Positions 23,522 through 32,177 are shown, counted from the stretch's first letter. The stretch is 64,000 bases of DNA from Rhizobium sp. L43 (GCF_002531725.1 NZ_NWSQ01000014.1:150158-214157); one strand, 5' to 3'. Numbers and translations: made by a program. The notes: generated from the letters alone by a model not told the origin.

Positions 23522-24499
23522 TTATTTCCGCTCTACCGTCAAAACCATTGGCATGGCCCAGTTGACCTGAAGAATCGGCCAGCGCAGCAATTTGACGTTG
23601 TCGTCGTCAACCTGCGCCTCCCATCGCGCATAAAACTTTTGACTATAGCCGTTCAGCCGGACGCTGCGGTGCGCGAGGGGGCCGCCGTCGAGGTTAAGGG
23701 CGACCTTGAGATCGAGCGGCGACGCCTTGAGAAATTCTGCCAACCGATCGAGAGAAAAGAACGCCTCCTTCGTCGTGCCGATCACGATGCGGCCTGAGCC
23801 GTCCTTCGCGACAAAGGTTCGATTGGCCAGCCAGTTGCTTTTCACGTTCACATGAGTCTGGCCATCGTCGCCGATCAGAAGCGGATAGGAAACCATCGCA
23901 TTCGTCGCCCCGGCAAGGGCACTTCCCCAATCTTGATGGGTCAGGTCACGGATGTCGGCGGAGTTTGCGTCTGCAAAGAAGGCGCCGGCCTTCGCATCAT
24001 ACTGCTGGGGTCCCATCGCTACCCCCTCACTGATGAAGGGCGTGTCGGGCCGGCCATGCATGTCGTAGTAGCTGCCATTGACGATCAGCACGGCCTTCGG
24101 CAAGGCATGTTCCCATTCGTCGATACCCGTATCACCCTTTGGTGCATTATGGACGACGAAGCGGAAGCGCGCCGGATCAATCCGGCTGAGAAAAATCCGG
24201 TCGACTTCGCGTCCATCGGCCAGCACCGGCAGTTCCGCCACCTCGAAGCCAGGCTCCGGCTGTTGCCAGGCCAGCGGCCCCGGCTGCGCGGCCGGAACCG
24301 GGCTCTTCAACGCCAATTGCATGGAGGCGGATAGCCGCTCGTCGTCAGGCTTCACGGTGATCCAATAGGTTCCGCCGCGACGCAATACCGTGTTGAACCC
24401 ATAGGCGCCCGCGACTTGCCAGAGCAAACCTGCGCCAACGACAATCACAATGACCAAGGCTGCGGTCAGCCCGAATAGGAGCTTGCGAATTACTGACAT
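23522..24499 (-). CDS. Phosphodiester glycosidase-family protein (NAGPA/DUF2233-like)
   Basis: The ATG at 24499 is chosen over a TTG one codon before it (325 residues). An N-terminal membrane anchor (LLFGLTAALVIVIVVGAGLL) is followed by a periplasmic domain. That domain has the family strings VLIVNGSYYDMHGRP near 140, and ALNLDGGPLAHRS with FYARWE near 280-300. The VNG and LDGG strings are typical of the phosphodiester glycosidase domain found in the mammalian uncovering enzyme and bacterial exopolysaccharide-related proteins. Its substrate in bacteria is mostly unknown; a cell-surface glycan is plausible. It is convergent with the diguanylate cyclase gene (33 bases between stops). Confidence 0.8.
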   Translation of the reverse strand: MSVIRKLLFGLTAALVIVIVVGAGLLWQVAGAYGFNTVLRRGGTYWITVKPDDERLSASMQLALKSPVPAAQPGPLAWQQPEPGFEVAELPVLADGREVDRIFLSRIDPARFRFVVHNAPKGDTGIDEWEHALPKAVLIVNGSYYDMHGRPDTPFISEGVAMGPQQYDAKAGAFFADANSADIRDLTHQDWGSALAGATNAMVSYPLLIGDDGQTHVNVKSNWLANRTFVAKDGSGRIVIGTTKEAFFSLDRLAEFLKASPLDLKVALNLDGGPLAHRSVRLNGYSQKFYARWEAQVDDDNVKLLRWPILQVNWAMPMVLTVERK

Positions 24500-24746
24500 C
24501 AAAAATTCTCTATAAGCAAAGAGTTAGGTTCGGTATGCGGCGCGATGCGCTCATCGTGCAAATGCAATTTCAAGTGAGGCTTTTCTACGACGCTTGGCTG
24601 CACGGAGGGCAGCCCAACACGCGCGCCTCTATGCTCGGAGCAATATAGTTCGACGTTCGTTACGACGTTTCGCCGCCACCTTCTGGGGCTGCAAAGCAGC
24701 GCGTTTAAGGTGGTCAAGAATCAGCTGATTGGTAAGGAAATCAAAG

Positions 24747-24822
24747 TGGTGCCCAGGACCGGAATCGAACCAGTGACACGCGGATTTTCAATCCGCTGCT
24801 CTACCAACTGAGCTACCTGGGC
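24747..24822 (-). tRNA. tRNA-Phe (GAA)
   Basis: On the reverse strand a complete 76-base cloverleaf including encoded CCA can be folded. The acceptor arms are GCCCAGG and CCTGGGC, the T-arm contains GGTTCGATTCC, and the anticodon stem GCGGA/TCCGC encloses loop TTGAAAA, giving anticodon GAA. Confidence 0.95.
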
Positions 24823-25001
24823 TAACCTGCTTCCGATGGTGCCTTTCAGAAAAAGAACCGTGGGGCCTTGGTTCGCCCCGGAAGCGAGCGGGGTTATAGC
24901 ATCTTGTTCGGCCATGGCAAGCGTCAAATGACTCTTTTTTGACGGTCTTGCCGGTTTTGCGGATTCATGAGGAAAAATAAGAGCTTCGCCGTGAAGTTTC
25001 T

Positions 25002-25214
25002 CTAGTTTTCGTCGTCCGGATAATCGGTCTTCGCCTCATCTTCGGCCACCGGGATGGCATAGGCGCCGGTCAGCCAGCGGGAGAGATCGACCTCGCGGCA
25101 GCGGTTGGAGCAGAAGGGGTAATGTTCGCGGTGGGAGGGTTTGCCGCATTCGGGGCAAGGGCGCGCCTTGCGCAGCGGTTCGACCTTGGCGGCCGGTTTC
25201 TTGTCTTCAGGCAT
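25002..25214 (-). CDS. yacG: DNA gyrase inhibitor YacG (zinc protein)
   Basis: The 70-residue protein has the YacG zinc knuckle CPECGKPSHREHYPFCSNRC (residues about 20-39), followed by the conserved REVDLSRWL segment. In E. coli YacG binds GyrB and inhibits supercoiling. The N-terminal lysine-rich extension and acidic C-terminus are normal for alphaproteobacterial members. It lies downstream of maf with a repeat-containing 114-base gap, the usual alphaproteobacterial order infA-maf-yacG-tRNA-Phe. Confidence 0.92.
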   Translation of the reverse strand: MPEDKKPAAKVEPLRKARPCPECGKPSHREHYPFCSNRCREVDLSRWLTGAYAIPVAEDEAKTDYPDDEN

Positions 25215-25225
25215 ATCGGTCCGTC

Positions 25226-25315
25226 CTAAAGCATGTCGCGAGATAACGACATGCGAAAAAACAAAGGCCTAAAGTGCGACGCGCGAATCTGAAAGATCGC
25301 GGAGCGCTTTAAGCA
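25226..25315. repeat. Rhizobial intergenic repeat with hairpins
   Basis: CTAAAGCATGTCG-type sequence begins the element. GCATGTCG (25231-25238) and CGACATGC (25247-25254) form a perfect eight-base stem, followed by AAACAAAGGCCTAAAG and a second region with GCGACGCGCG. The string matches a repeat family I recognise from Rhizobium intergenic regions. It fills the gap between maf and yacG and may act on the mRNA end. Confidence 0.55.
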
Positions 25316-25328
25316 TCGGCCGTCGGGC

Positions 25329-25949
25329 TCAGCCCTCGGGCCACCGGCTATGCACATCGAAGCCTTCGCCGGTCAGAAGCAGAATGGTTTCATAAAGCGG
25401 CAAGCCGACGACATTGGTGTAGGAGCCCACCATCTTCTGTACGAAGGTGCCGGCAAGGCCCTGGATGCCGTAGGCGCCTGCCTTGCCGCGCCACTGGCCT
25501 GAGGCCAGGTAGTTTTCGATCTCGAAGCCGGAGAGTCGCTTGAAGCGGACCTTGGTCTCGACGATCTTCTGGCGGATCTTGCGATCCGGCGTCACCAGGC
25601 AAACGCCGGTGTAGACCATATGGTTGCGCCCCGACAAGAGATGCAGCGAGCTCAACGCCTCGTCGGCAAACTCGGCCTTGCCGAGAATACGCCGGCCGAC
25701 GGCGACCACCGTATCGGCAGACAGGATATAGCTGCCCTTCCAGGTGATATCGCCCTTGATGGCGGCAAGGGCGGCCTCGGCCTTCTCCGCCGAAAGCCGG
25801 CGGGCGAGGGAACGCGGATGCTCCGACTTCTTCGGCGCCTCGTCGATATCCATCGGCATCAGGCGCGAAGGCTCGATGCCGGCTTGGTTGAGCAGGTCGA
25901 CGCGACGGGGCGAGCCCGAGGCCAGAATGAGCTTGTATTTCAGCGTCAT
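25329..25949 (-). CDS. maf: Maf-like nucleoside triphosphate pyrophosphatase
   Basis: The 206-residue protein has the Maf N-terminal motif LILASGSPRRVDLL (about 7-20), the STxA-type strand SYILSADTVVAV with conserved Asp-Thr near 75, and the C-terminal KAGAYGIQGLAGTFV near 158. Maf proteins hydrolyse dTTP/UTP or modified nucleotides to monophosphates (house-cleaning) and have been linked to septum formation. It is 55 bases downstream of infA on the same strand and likely co-transcribed with it. Confidence 0.93.
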   Translation of the reverse strand: MTLKYKLILASGSPRRVDLLNQAGIEPSRLMPMDIDEAPKKSEHPRSLARRLSAEKAEAALAAIKGDITWKGSYILSADTVVAVGRRILGKAEFADEALSSLHLLSGRNHMVYTGVCLVTPDRKIRQKIVETKVRFKRLSGFEIENYLASGQWRGKAGAYGIQGLAGTFVQKMVGSYTNVVGLPLYETILLLTGEGFDVHSRWPEG

Positions 25950-26004
25950 GGAACCTCGACCATCGGCAGACGGGAGAAAAACCCTTGCAGGGCCTTGGGC
26001 AAGC

Positions 26005-26223
26005 TTACTTGAAACGATAGGTGATGCGGCCCTTGGTCAGATCATAGGGCGTCATTTCCACCAGCACCTTGTCGCCGGCGAGCACGCGGATGCGGTTCTT
26101 GCGCATGCGGCCGGCGGTATGGGCGATGATCTCGTGTTCGTTTTCGAGCTTCACGCGGAACGTCGCATTCGGCAGAAGTTCGGTGACGATTCCCGGGAAT
26201 TCGAGGACTTCTTCTTTAGGCAT
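26005..26223 (-). CDS. infA: Translation initiation factor IF-1
   Basis: The 72-residue product MPKEEVLEFPGIVTELLPNA is a full-length IF-1 with the S1/OB fold. It includes the FRVKLENEHEIIAHTAGRMR region, the KNRIRVLAGDKVLVEMTPYD strand pair and a C-terminal GRITYRFK. IF-1 binds the ribosomal A site with IF-2 and IF-3 during initiation. It is the upstream partner of maf and yacG. Confidence 0.97.
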   Translation of the reverse strand: MPKEEVLEFPGIVTELLPNATFRVKLENEHEIIAHTAGRMRKNRIRVLAGDKVLVEMTPYDLTKGRITYRFK

Positions 26224-26346
26224 ATAAGTGTTTTCTTCCTGTGGGTTGAATAGGCAGCGCAGGGCGCGCCTTCAAAATTTGGGCGGAAACTACACAATCA
26301 ACGATGGTTTGTGAACCTTGTTGATCAGGCTTTCCTTTATTTGTTT

Positions 26347-26832
26347 TCAAGCCGATTGCGCGGCGATGCCATTTCGCTTGAGTAGCCGGCTTTCTATGAG
26401 GGCGGCCAGGTGATCGCGAACCTCGCGGTAGCTCTCCAGAATCTGCTCGCGCGTGCCGCTGACAACCGTCGGATCCATCGTCGGCCAGTAGACGACATCG
26501 ATCGCATTCGACCGGGTCAGCTCGAGTGCTGAATGATGGGCCTGCGGCGACAGGGTGATGATCAGATCGAAAAAATCGTCCTCGAGTTCTTCCAGCGTTT
26601 GCGGCTGGCGGCGCCCAAGGGACAGGCCGATTTCTTCGAGCACGACATCCACGAAGGGATCACGCTCGCCGGCGCGAACGCCGGCCGACCTGATATAGGT
26701 ATTGGATGGCAGAATGCTACGGGCGATCGCTTCGGCCATCGGCGAGCGGATGGCATTCATGCCGCACATGAAGAGGATGGCGCCCGGCCGCTTTCCCTCC
26801 TCGACGTTAGCGGCGAGATCCATGGCCGTCAC
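26347..26832 (-). CDS. Low-molecular-weight protein-tyrosine phosphatase-like protein
   Basis: The 161-residue protein has the LMW phosphatase P-loop FMCGMNAIRSPMAEA with Cys23 and Arg29 (CX5R), and a distal DP loop in YWPTMDPTV that supplies the general acid. Family members dephosphorylate phosphotyrosine or, in some branches, reduce arsenate; the single-domain pattern and absence of arsenic genes favour phosphatase. Its ATG overlaps the stop of the UPF0262 gene (ATGA), so the two are translationally coupled. Alphaproteobacteria often keep this pair next to hisD and infA. Confidence 0.87.
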   Translation of the reverse strand: MTAMDLAANVEEGKRPGAILFMCGMNAIRSPMAEAIARSILPSNTYIRSAGVRAGERDPFVDVVLEEIGLSLGRRQPQTLEELEDDFFDLIITLSPQAHHSALELTRSNAIDVVYWPTMDPTVVSGTREQILESYREVRDHLAALIESRLLKRNGIAAQSA

Positions 26833-27302
26833 CCGCGCCAGTAGAGCACGCAGACCAGGGTGAAAAGCCGCCGGGCGGTGTCGAAATCGACCTCTATCTT
26901 GCCGGTCAGCCTGTCCTTCAGCGTCTGCGAACCTTCATTGTGGATGCCGCGTCGGCCCATGTCGATCGCCTCGATGCGGCTCGGTGTGGCCGAACGGATC
27001 GCCTCATAATAGCTCTCGCAGATCATGAAGTAATCCTTGACGATCCGCCGGAAAGGCGTGAGCGACAGGATATGGGTGGCAACCGTACCGCCCTCTTCCG
27101 TGGTGATGCCGAAAACCAGCTTCGAATCGACCAGCGAGATGTTCAACCGGTAGGGTCCGCCGGCATGGCCGAGCGGCGCGAAGCTGTTCTCCTCGATCAG
27201 ATCGAAGATGGCGACGGCGCGTTCATGCTCGACATCGGGCGTCGAACGGCCGATCGTATCGTCGAGGACGACGTCGCAAAGCCGGAAATCGCCCTTCGCC
27301 AT
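26829..27302 (-). CDS. UPF0262 family protein
   Basis: The start is MAKGDFRLCDVVLDD (157 residues); an upstream extension into hisD is rejected. It matches the alphaproteobacterial UPF0262 family in length and in strings such as VEHERAVAIFDLIEENSF and LTPFRRIVKDYFMICESYY. Members are uncharacterised. The gene starts four bases after the hisD stop and its end overlaps the phosphatase start by four bases, so hisD, UPF0262 and phosphatase form one operon. There is no signal peptide or membrane segment. Confidence 0.88.
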   Translation of the reverse strand: MAKGDFRLCDVVLDDTIGRSTPDVEHERAVAIFDLIEENSFAPLGHAGGPYRLNISLVDSKLVFGITTEEGGTVATHILSLTPFRRIVKDYFMICESYYEAIRSATPSRIEAIDMGRRGIHNEGSQTLKDRLTGKIEVDFDTARRLFTLVCVLYWRG

Positions 27303-27306
27303 CCCC

Positions 27307-28605
27307 TCACCTTTCGAGGTTGAGGCGGATCGCGACCGATCGCGCATGGGCATCGAGGCCTTCGGAGACCGCTAGCGCGATCGCCGCCGGGCCGAGGGTA
27401 CGCAACTGCTGCGGCCCAAGGCGCAGGATCGAGGTGCGCTTGACGAAATCGAGCACCGACAGACCGGATGAGAAACGCGCCGAACGCGCCGTCGGCAGCA
27501 CATGGTTCGAGCCGCCGACATAGTCGCCGATCACTTCAGGCGTATGGGCGCCGATGAAGATCGCGCCGGCATTGCGGATGCCGTCAAGCAGCCGATCCGG
27601 ATCGGCGACGGCAAGCTCCAGATGCTCGGCGGCGATGCGGTTGGTCAGCGGAACGGCCTGCTTCAAATCTTCAACCAGGATGACGGCGCCGAAATCGCGC
27701 CAGCTTGCCGCCGCGGTTTCGGCGCGGTTCAGCGTCTTCAGCTGACGTTCGACCGCCTGTTCCACCGCCTTGCCGAATTCGGCGTTATCGGTGATCAGGA
27801 TCGCCTGGGCGCTGACATCGTGTTCGGCCTGCGCCAGGAGGTCGGCGGCAATCCAATCCGGATTGTTGTCCTTGTCGGCAATGACAAGCACCTCGGAGGG
27901 GCCGGCGATCATATCGATGCCGACGGTGCCGAAAACATGGCGCTTGGCGGCGGCGACATAGGCATTGCCGGGGCCGGTGATCTTGGCGACCGGGGCGATC
28001 GTCTCGGTGCCATAGGCAAGAGCGGCGATCGCCTGGGCGCCGCCGACACGATAAATCTCGGTGACACCGACGAGCTTGGCGGCGGCAAGCACCGCCGGAT
28101 TGACGGCGCCGCCGGTGGCGGGAACCGCGATGACGATGCGGTCGACACCGGCGACCTTGGCCGGCACGGCATTCATCAGCACGGAGCTCGGATAACTTGC
28201 CGTGCCGCCCGGAACATAGAGGCCGACCGCTTCGATCGCCGTCCAGCGTGAGCCGAGACCGACGCCGAGATCGTCCTCGTAAATATCGTCCTTCGGCAAC
28301 TGCCGGCGATGATGGGATTCGATGCGCAGTGCCGCGAGCTTCAGCGCGCCCAGCACCTCCGAAGGCACCGCCTCGACGGCGGCGTCGATTTCCTCTGATG
28401 TGACACGCATCGGCACGGTGGCGTAATCGATGCCGTCGAATTTCAGCGAATATTCGGCGAGCGCCACATCGCCGCGGGCTCTGATATCATCGATGATGGC
28501 GCGAACGGTGGCGTTCACGTCCTCGGAAACTTCGCGCTTCGTCGTCAGAAAGGCGGCGAAATGCTGCTCGAAACCTTCCGATGCCTGATCCAGCCAGATT
28601 GCCAA
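27307..28605 (-). CDS. hisD: Histidinol dehydrogenase
   Basis: The 432-residue enzyme catalyses the last two steps of histidine synthesis (L-histidinol to L-histidine, NAD and zinc dependent). Characteristic strings are GTASYPSSVLMNAVPAKVAG, GPGNAYVAAAKRHVFG and DMIAGPSEVLVIAD, plus AEHLELAVADP near 325 with catalytic Glu/His. The start is TTG, giving LAIWLDQ; AAGGAA lies about nine bases upstream and no ATG is nearby, so TTG initiation is well supported. It heads the hisD-UPF0262-phosphatase operon. Confidence 0.97.
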   Translation of the reverse strand: MAIWLDQASEGFEQHFAAFLTTKREVSEDVNATVRAIIDDIRARGDVALAEYSLKFDGIDYATVPMRVTSEEIDAAVEAVPSEVLGALKLAALRIESHHRRQLPKDDIYEDDLGVGLGSRWTAIEAVGLYVPGGTASYPSSVLMNAVPAKVAGVDRIVIAVPATGGAVNPAVLAAAKLVGVTEIYRVGGAQAIAALAYGTETIAPVAKITGPGNAYVAAAKRHVFGTVGIDMIAGPSEVLVIADKDNNPDWIAADLLAQAEHDVSAQAILITDNAEFGKAVEQAVERQLKTLNRAETAAASWRDFGAVILVEDLKQAVPLTNRIAAEHLELAVADPDRLLDGIRNAGAIFIGAHTPEVIGDYVGGSNHVLPTARSARFSSGLSVLDFVKRTSILRLGPQQLRTLGPAAIALAVSEGLDAHARSVAIRLNLER

Positions 28606-28654
28606 GGCCGATATTCCTTCTCAACTCGAAACTGCGATATTCAAACGTCAAGCG

Positions 28655-29086
28655 TCAGCGATGGCGCGGCTTGGAGGAGGCCTCCCAGGCGCCGCCGATA
28701 TCGGCCAGCTGGACCTCGATGCATTCGACATCGAGCGCAATCGAGGCCGTGCCGGACAGCGACAGTTCGATCGTACCCTCCGGCCCCTCTCCCTTCTGAT
28801 CGAAGCGCAATGCCAGCAGCGACAGCACCTCGTCGCGTTTGCCACGATCGATGCCGAGCGACCGGACGGCCAGCACACGCTTGAAGACCACGGCAGCACG
28901 GCGGCGCTCGAAACCCCGGCGCTTGCGCTCGGCACCTTCCCAGACGAAACGATTGACGGCAAGGGCGAACTGCGCGTCACGCGGCGACCAGTCGATGTCT
29001 CCGACCTTGAAGACGCTGTCCTGCATATGCGCGGAAACGACCGCAAGGTCTTCGTCATCGAGCGCCACAAGCTTCAGGTCGGTCAT
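28655..29086 (-). CDS. DUF2948 family protein
   Basis: The 143-residue protein MTDLKLVALDDEDLAVVSAH matches the alphaproteobacterial DUF2948 family, with the DSVFKVGDIDW and RFVWEGAERKRRGFERRR segments. Function is unknown. It lies between murA and hisD (48 bases before hisD), a neighbourhood conserved across Rhizobiales, which hints at co-transcription but not at function. The protein is soluble with no signal peptide. Confidence 0.88.
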   Translation of the reverse strand: MTDLKLVALDDEDLAVVSAHMQDSVFKVGDIDWSPRDAQFALAVNRFVWEGAERKRRGFERRRAAVVFKRVLAVRSLGIDRGKRDEVLSLLALRFDQKGEGPEGTIELSLSGTASIALDVECIEVQLADIGGAWEASSKPRHR

Positions 29087-29195
29087 TCAGCCTCATCCCA
29101 TTACCGGTCAATGCCGGGCACCGCCGGAATGGCGATGCGTCAGACAAGGGAAATAGGATGCTGCGGCGGATTACGCAACCGGGATAAGGGCGCGT

Positions 29196-30488
29196 TTACT
29201 CGCTGATGCGCTCGACGATGGCGCCGCAGCGGGTCAGTTTCTCCTCGAGCCGCTCGAAACCGCGGTCGAGATGATAGACGCGGGACACCGTGGTTTCGCC
29301 CTCGGCGGCAAGGCCGGCGATGACGAGCGAAACCGAGGCGCGCAGATCGGTCGCCATCACGGGTGCGCCGCGCAGCCGTTCGACGCCCTCGATCTTCGCC
29401 GTCTGGCCGGAGAGCGAGATCCTGGCGCCGAGGCGGGCAAGCTCCTGCACATGCATGAAACGGTTTTCGAAGATGGTCTCGGTGACATGCGAAACGCCGG
29501 AAGAACGGGTCATCAGCGCCATGAACTGCGCCTGCAGGTCGGTGGGGAAACCCGGGAAGGGATCGGTGACGATATCGACCGGCCTGATGCCGGCGCCATT
29601 GCGCCTGATGCGCATGCCATTGTTGGTCGAGGAGATTTCCGCGCCGGCCCGGCGCAGCGTTTCCACCGCGGTTTCGAGCAGCGCCACATCGGTATTTTCG
29701 AGCACGACGTCACCGCCGGCCATGGCGACGGCCATCGCATAGGTGCCGGTCTCGATGCGATCCGGCAGGACGCGGTGGCGGGCGCCGGAGAGCGAGGTGA
29801 CGCCTTCGATGGTGAGGGTCGCAGTGCCGGCGCCCGATATCTTGGCGCCCATGGCGTTCAGGCAGTTGGCGAGATCGACGACCTCGGGCTCGCGGGCGGC
29901 ATTGCCGATCACCGTCGTGCCGCGGGCAAGCGTTGCCGCCATCATCATCACATGGGTGGCGCCGACCGAGACCTTCGGGAAGGTGTAGCGCGCGCCGATC
30001 AGGCCGCCGGCCGGCGCCCTGGCATTGATATAGCCGGCATCGATCTCCATCGACGCGCCGAGCGCCGTCAGGCCGTCGATGAAGAGATCGACAGGGCGCG
30101 TGCCGATGGCGCAGCCGCCCGGCAGCGATACACGGCAATGACCCTCGCGCGCCAAGAGCGGGCCGATGACCCAGAAGGAAGCACGCATCTTCGAGACCAG
30201 CTCGTAAGAGGCCGTTGTATCGACGATGGTGCGGCAGGTGAAATGGATCGTGCGGGCGTAGGAATCTTCCTGGCGCTCGCGGCGGCCGTTGACGGCAACA
30301 TCGACGCCGTGATTGCCGAGGATGCGCATCAAGAGTTCGACATCGGCCAGATGCGGCACGTTTTCCAGCGTCAGCGTATCGCTGGTCAGCAGCGAGGCGA
30401 TCATCAGCGGCAGTGCGGCATTCTTGGCGCCGGAAATCGGAATGATGCCATTCAGCTCATTACCGCCGACGATTCTGATACGATCCAT
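29196..30488 (-). CDS. murA: UDP-N-acetylglucosamine 1-carboxyvinyltransferase
   Basis: The 430-residue enzyme makes UDP-GlcNAc-enolpyruvate from PEP, the first committed step of peptidoglycan synthesis, in the cytoplasm. Lys22 lies in ISGAKNAALPL, and the fosfomycin-sensitive active-site Cys126 in the SLPGGCAIGTRP loop. The DPFPGFPTDLQAQFMAL region is also typical. The length is normal. It is the first gene of a reverse-strand run with DUF2948 and hisD. Confidence 0.97.
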   Translation of the reverse strand: MDRIRIVGGNELNGIIPISGAKNAALPLMIASLLTSDTLTLENVPHLADVELLMRILGNHGVDVAVNGRRERQEDSYARTIHFTCRTIVDTTASYELVSKMRASFWVIGPLLAREGHCRVSLPGGCAIGTRPVDLFIDGLTALGASMEIDAGYINARAPAGGLIGARYTFPKVSVGATHVMMMAATLARGTTVIGNAAREPEVVDLANCLNAMGAKISGAGTATLTIEGVTSLSGARHRVLPDRIETGTYAMAVAMAGGDVVLENTDVALLETAVETLRRAGAEISSTNNGMRIRRNGAGIRPVDIVTDPFPGFPTDLQAQFMALMTRSSGVSHVTETIFENRFMHVQELARLGARISLSGQTAKIEGVERLRGAPVMATDLRASVSLVIAGLAAEGETTVSRVYHLDRGFERLEEKLTRCGAIVERISE

Positions 30489-30595
30489 GTGCGCTTACGG
30501 GCCGCGCCCGCCTTTCCTGAAAGTTCTGCCTTGAAAGAAGGAGTGAGGTGTTTAGGGGATTTATCAAAACGCTTCAATTGGCGAGGGACGGAACA

Positions 30596-30790
30596 TTACG
30601 ATTCGTCCATTTTTGCGGCGGGCAGGCCATTTGTTTCGTCAGCTTGCCCGGAACGGCGGGCGCGCACCTGCTGTTTGCGTCTTGAAAGATTTTCTCTGAG
30701 CTTGTCGGCGGCGCGCTCGCGCCGCAGCTTCGCCTGTGCCTCGATCGCCTCTTTGCGGCTCTGCTGGCCGGTTTCGGTCTTGTCGTTCAT
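30596..30790 (-). CDS. Small highly charged hypothetical protein
   Basis: The start MNDKTETGQQSRKEAIEAQA gives 64 residues; a longer frame runs through the tRNA-side region and is not believed. The sequence is rich in Arg, Lys, Glu and Gln, and probably forms one long helix (about 8-45). No domain is recognised. It lies between murA and tRNA-Thr and has no obvious partner. Confidence 0.5.
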   Translation of the reverse strand: MNDKTETGQQSRKEAIEAQAKLRRERAADKLRENLSRRKQQVRARRSGQADETNGLPAAKMDES

Positions 30791-30947
30791 GCAAACAGGA
30801 TTAGCCGAATTTGCGCCGATCCAAAAGTCCCTTGCGTGCCAATCCACGCGAAGTTGGAATTTGCTGCTTGCGCTTGCCGTCAAGCTGTGGCAATAGCCGC
30901 CCCGTTCCCGCGATTGAGCCGCCCGGCTCCACACGGGTACTGGTCCT

Positions 30948-31022
30948 GCTGCCGTAGCTCAGTGGTAGAGCACACCCTTGGTAAGGGTGAGGTCGGTGGT
31001 TCAATCCCACTCGGCAGCACCA
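30948..31022 (+). tRNA. tRNA-Thr (GGT)
   Basis: A 75-base cloverleaf with encoded CCA is seen: acceptor GCTGCCG/CGGCAGC, D-arm TAGCTCAGTGGTAGAGC, anticodon stem CACCC/GGGTG with loop TTGGTAA (anticodon GGT) and T-arm GGTTCAATCC. A T-rich stretch follows. Confidence 0.95.
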
Positions 31023-31078
31023 GTTTTCTTCAAAGACATCGGGAATCATTTTGCTCACTCGATGAGGCTAGCCCATCC

Positions 31079-31209
31079 GGCTGCCGGCACCTTCTCCCCG
31101 CTCGCGGGGCGAAGGGAGATAGGCGCAACCTCTCGATTCCTCGTTCACCTCTCGCATGGCACGTCCCCTCGCCCCGCGAGCGGGGAGAGGGTTAGGGTGA
31201 GAGGCAGCC
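31079..31209. repeat. Long palindromic intergenic element
   Basis: The outer arms GGCTGCC (31079-31085) and GGCAGCC (31203-31209) are inverted, and inside them CTCCCCGCTCGCGGGGC and GCCCCGCGAGCGGGGAG are inverted copies. The middle is unrelated. The pattern is that of the palindromic elements scattered in rhizobial intergenic DNA. No transposase is present. Confidence 0.75.
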
Positions 31210-31382
31210 ATTGGCGCGAACCGGCAAGGCTAGGCAGGTTGACATTTCGCCTCATCGGCAACCAACGATTCACCATTGTTGACCGTGAAAATCACGCTAG
31301 AATAGTGATCATGGCGGCGTCTCCCCGGAGGAACAAGGGGCGCTGCATCCTTGTTTCTGTCGACAATCGTGGAGGAGCATCG

Positions 31383-31625
31383 ATGGCAACTGAAAGATGG
31401 AACAGTCCGGTGACGGTCGGTTTCGAAGGTGCCAGTGCGCGAACGGTCAACGGCCCGTTCGATGCGCTGAAATGCCTGGCGGATTTCTGGCCGAATGCGC
31501 GCGGGCTGCGTTACATCAAGGCCCGCAGCACCTGCCGGGCAGCGCTCGACGGGCGCAAAAGCGTGGAAGAGGCGAGAGCTGAATTCCTGGCGGCCGCCGA
31601 AGAGGCAAAGCTGAAGCTGCATTGA
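31383..31625 (+). CDS. DUF982 domain protein
   Basis: The 80-residue product MATERWNSPVTVGFEGASAR has the DUF982 pattern (V.G.....V.GP.DAL.CL, then Y..AR..CRAAL.G...VE.AR..F..A). DUF982 proteins are numerous in Rhizobium and of unknown function. GGAGGAGC lies before the ATG, and the longer upstream frame crosses the palindromic repeat, so this start is preferred. Confidence 0.85.
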   Translation: MATERWNSPVTVGFEGASARTVNGPFDALKCLADFWPNARGLRYIKARSTCRAALDGRKSVEEARAEFLAAAEEAKLKLH

Positions 31626-31643
31626 ACTGGCGCATAATCCTTT

Positions 31644-31667
31644 CCGAAAATCGATTCCGATTTTCGG
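31644..31667. repeat. Palindromic repeat CCGAAAATCG/CGATTTTCGG
   Basis: Ten-base arms CCGAAAATCG and CGATTTTCGG are separated by four bases, 18 bases after the DUF982 stop. It resembles a short palindrome often seen downstream of rhizobial genes and may serve as a transcript end. The rest of the 31626-31916 gap shows no gene. Confidence 0.6.
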
Positions 31668-31916
31668 GGTTATGTGCTGCGCTTCGCTGAAGATTTCCGG
31701 CCGTTCCCGGCGTTTCGTTAAGGAAACGTGCCGGAACGGGGCAATGTTTTCATTTTGCTTAACCCTGCATCGAACTCGGGCCGGGTTTTGGCGCCACGGG
31801 CGTTGCGCCTAATACCGCTGTCTTCATAGAAGATGTTCAGCCATCATGATGATGGTCAGAGGCTCGCACCCTCTGCGGAAACGCAAGGCGAGCCTCGTCC
31901 GAGCAAGCCCGGATGT

Positions 31917-32177
31917 TCAGCAATCCGCGCCGCCCTCATTCTCCACCTCGACATAACCGACGCCGATGATGGTCCCATCCGCCGCGCGGATGAAGGAGGG
32001 GAGATAGTGAGGCGCTGCCGGCTGGCAGGCGACAGTGCCGGTATAGTCGTTGAGGGCGATCTGGTCCTTCGGCAAAGCGGAATAATTTGTGCCGGTTTCC
32101 AGCGAGGCATGAGCCGAGCCGGCAAGGAAACCGCCTGTTATCAAGGTCATTGCAGAGATGCGAAGAAGCGACTGCAT
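31917..32177 (-). CDS. Small exported hypothetical protein
   Basis: The 86-residue product has a signal peptide (MQSLLRISAMTLITGGFLAG, cleavage near SAHA-S) and a mature part with two cysteines near ACQP and the C-terminal GGADC, which could form one disulphide. GGAGAAC lies before the ATG. No family is recognised. It is probably periplasmic. Confidence 0.6.
   Translation of the reverse strand: MQSLLRISAMTLITGGFLAGSAHASLETGTNYSALPKDQIALNDYTGTVACQPAAPHYLPSFIRAADGTIIGVGYVEVENEGGADC

Noticed and set aside
24499..24717. 72-codon reverse frame upstream of the phosphodiester glycosidase gene
   Set aside because: No ribosome binding site was seen, its end overlaps the glycosidase start, and the product has no recognisable feature.
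30948..31209. tRNA-Thr with a nearby palindrome as an integration site of a mobile island
   Set aside because: No integrase, no direct repeat of the tRNA end and no foreign gene block follow; genes on both sides look native.
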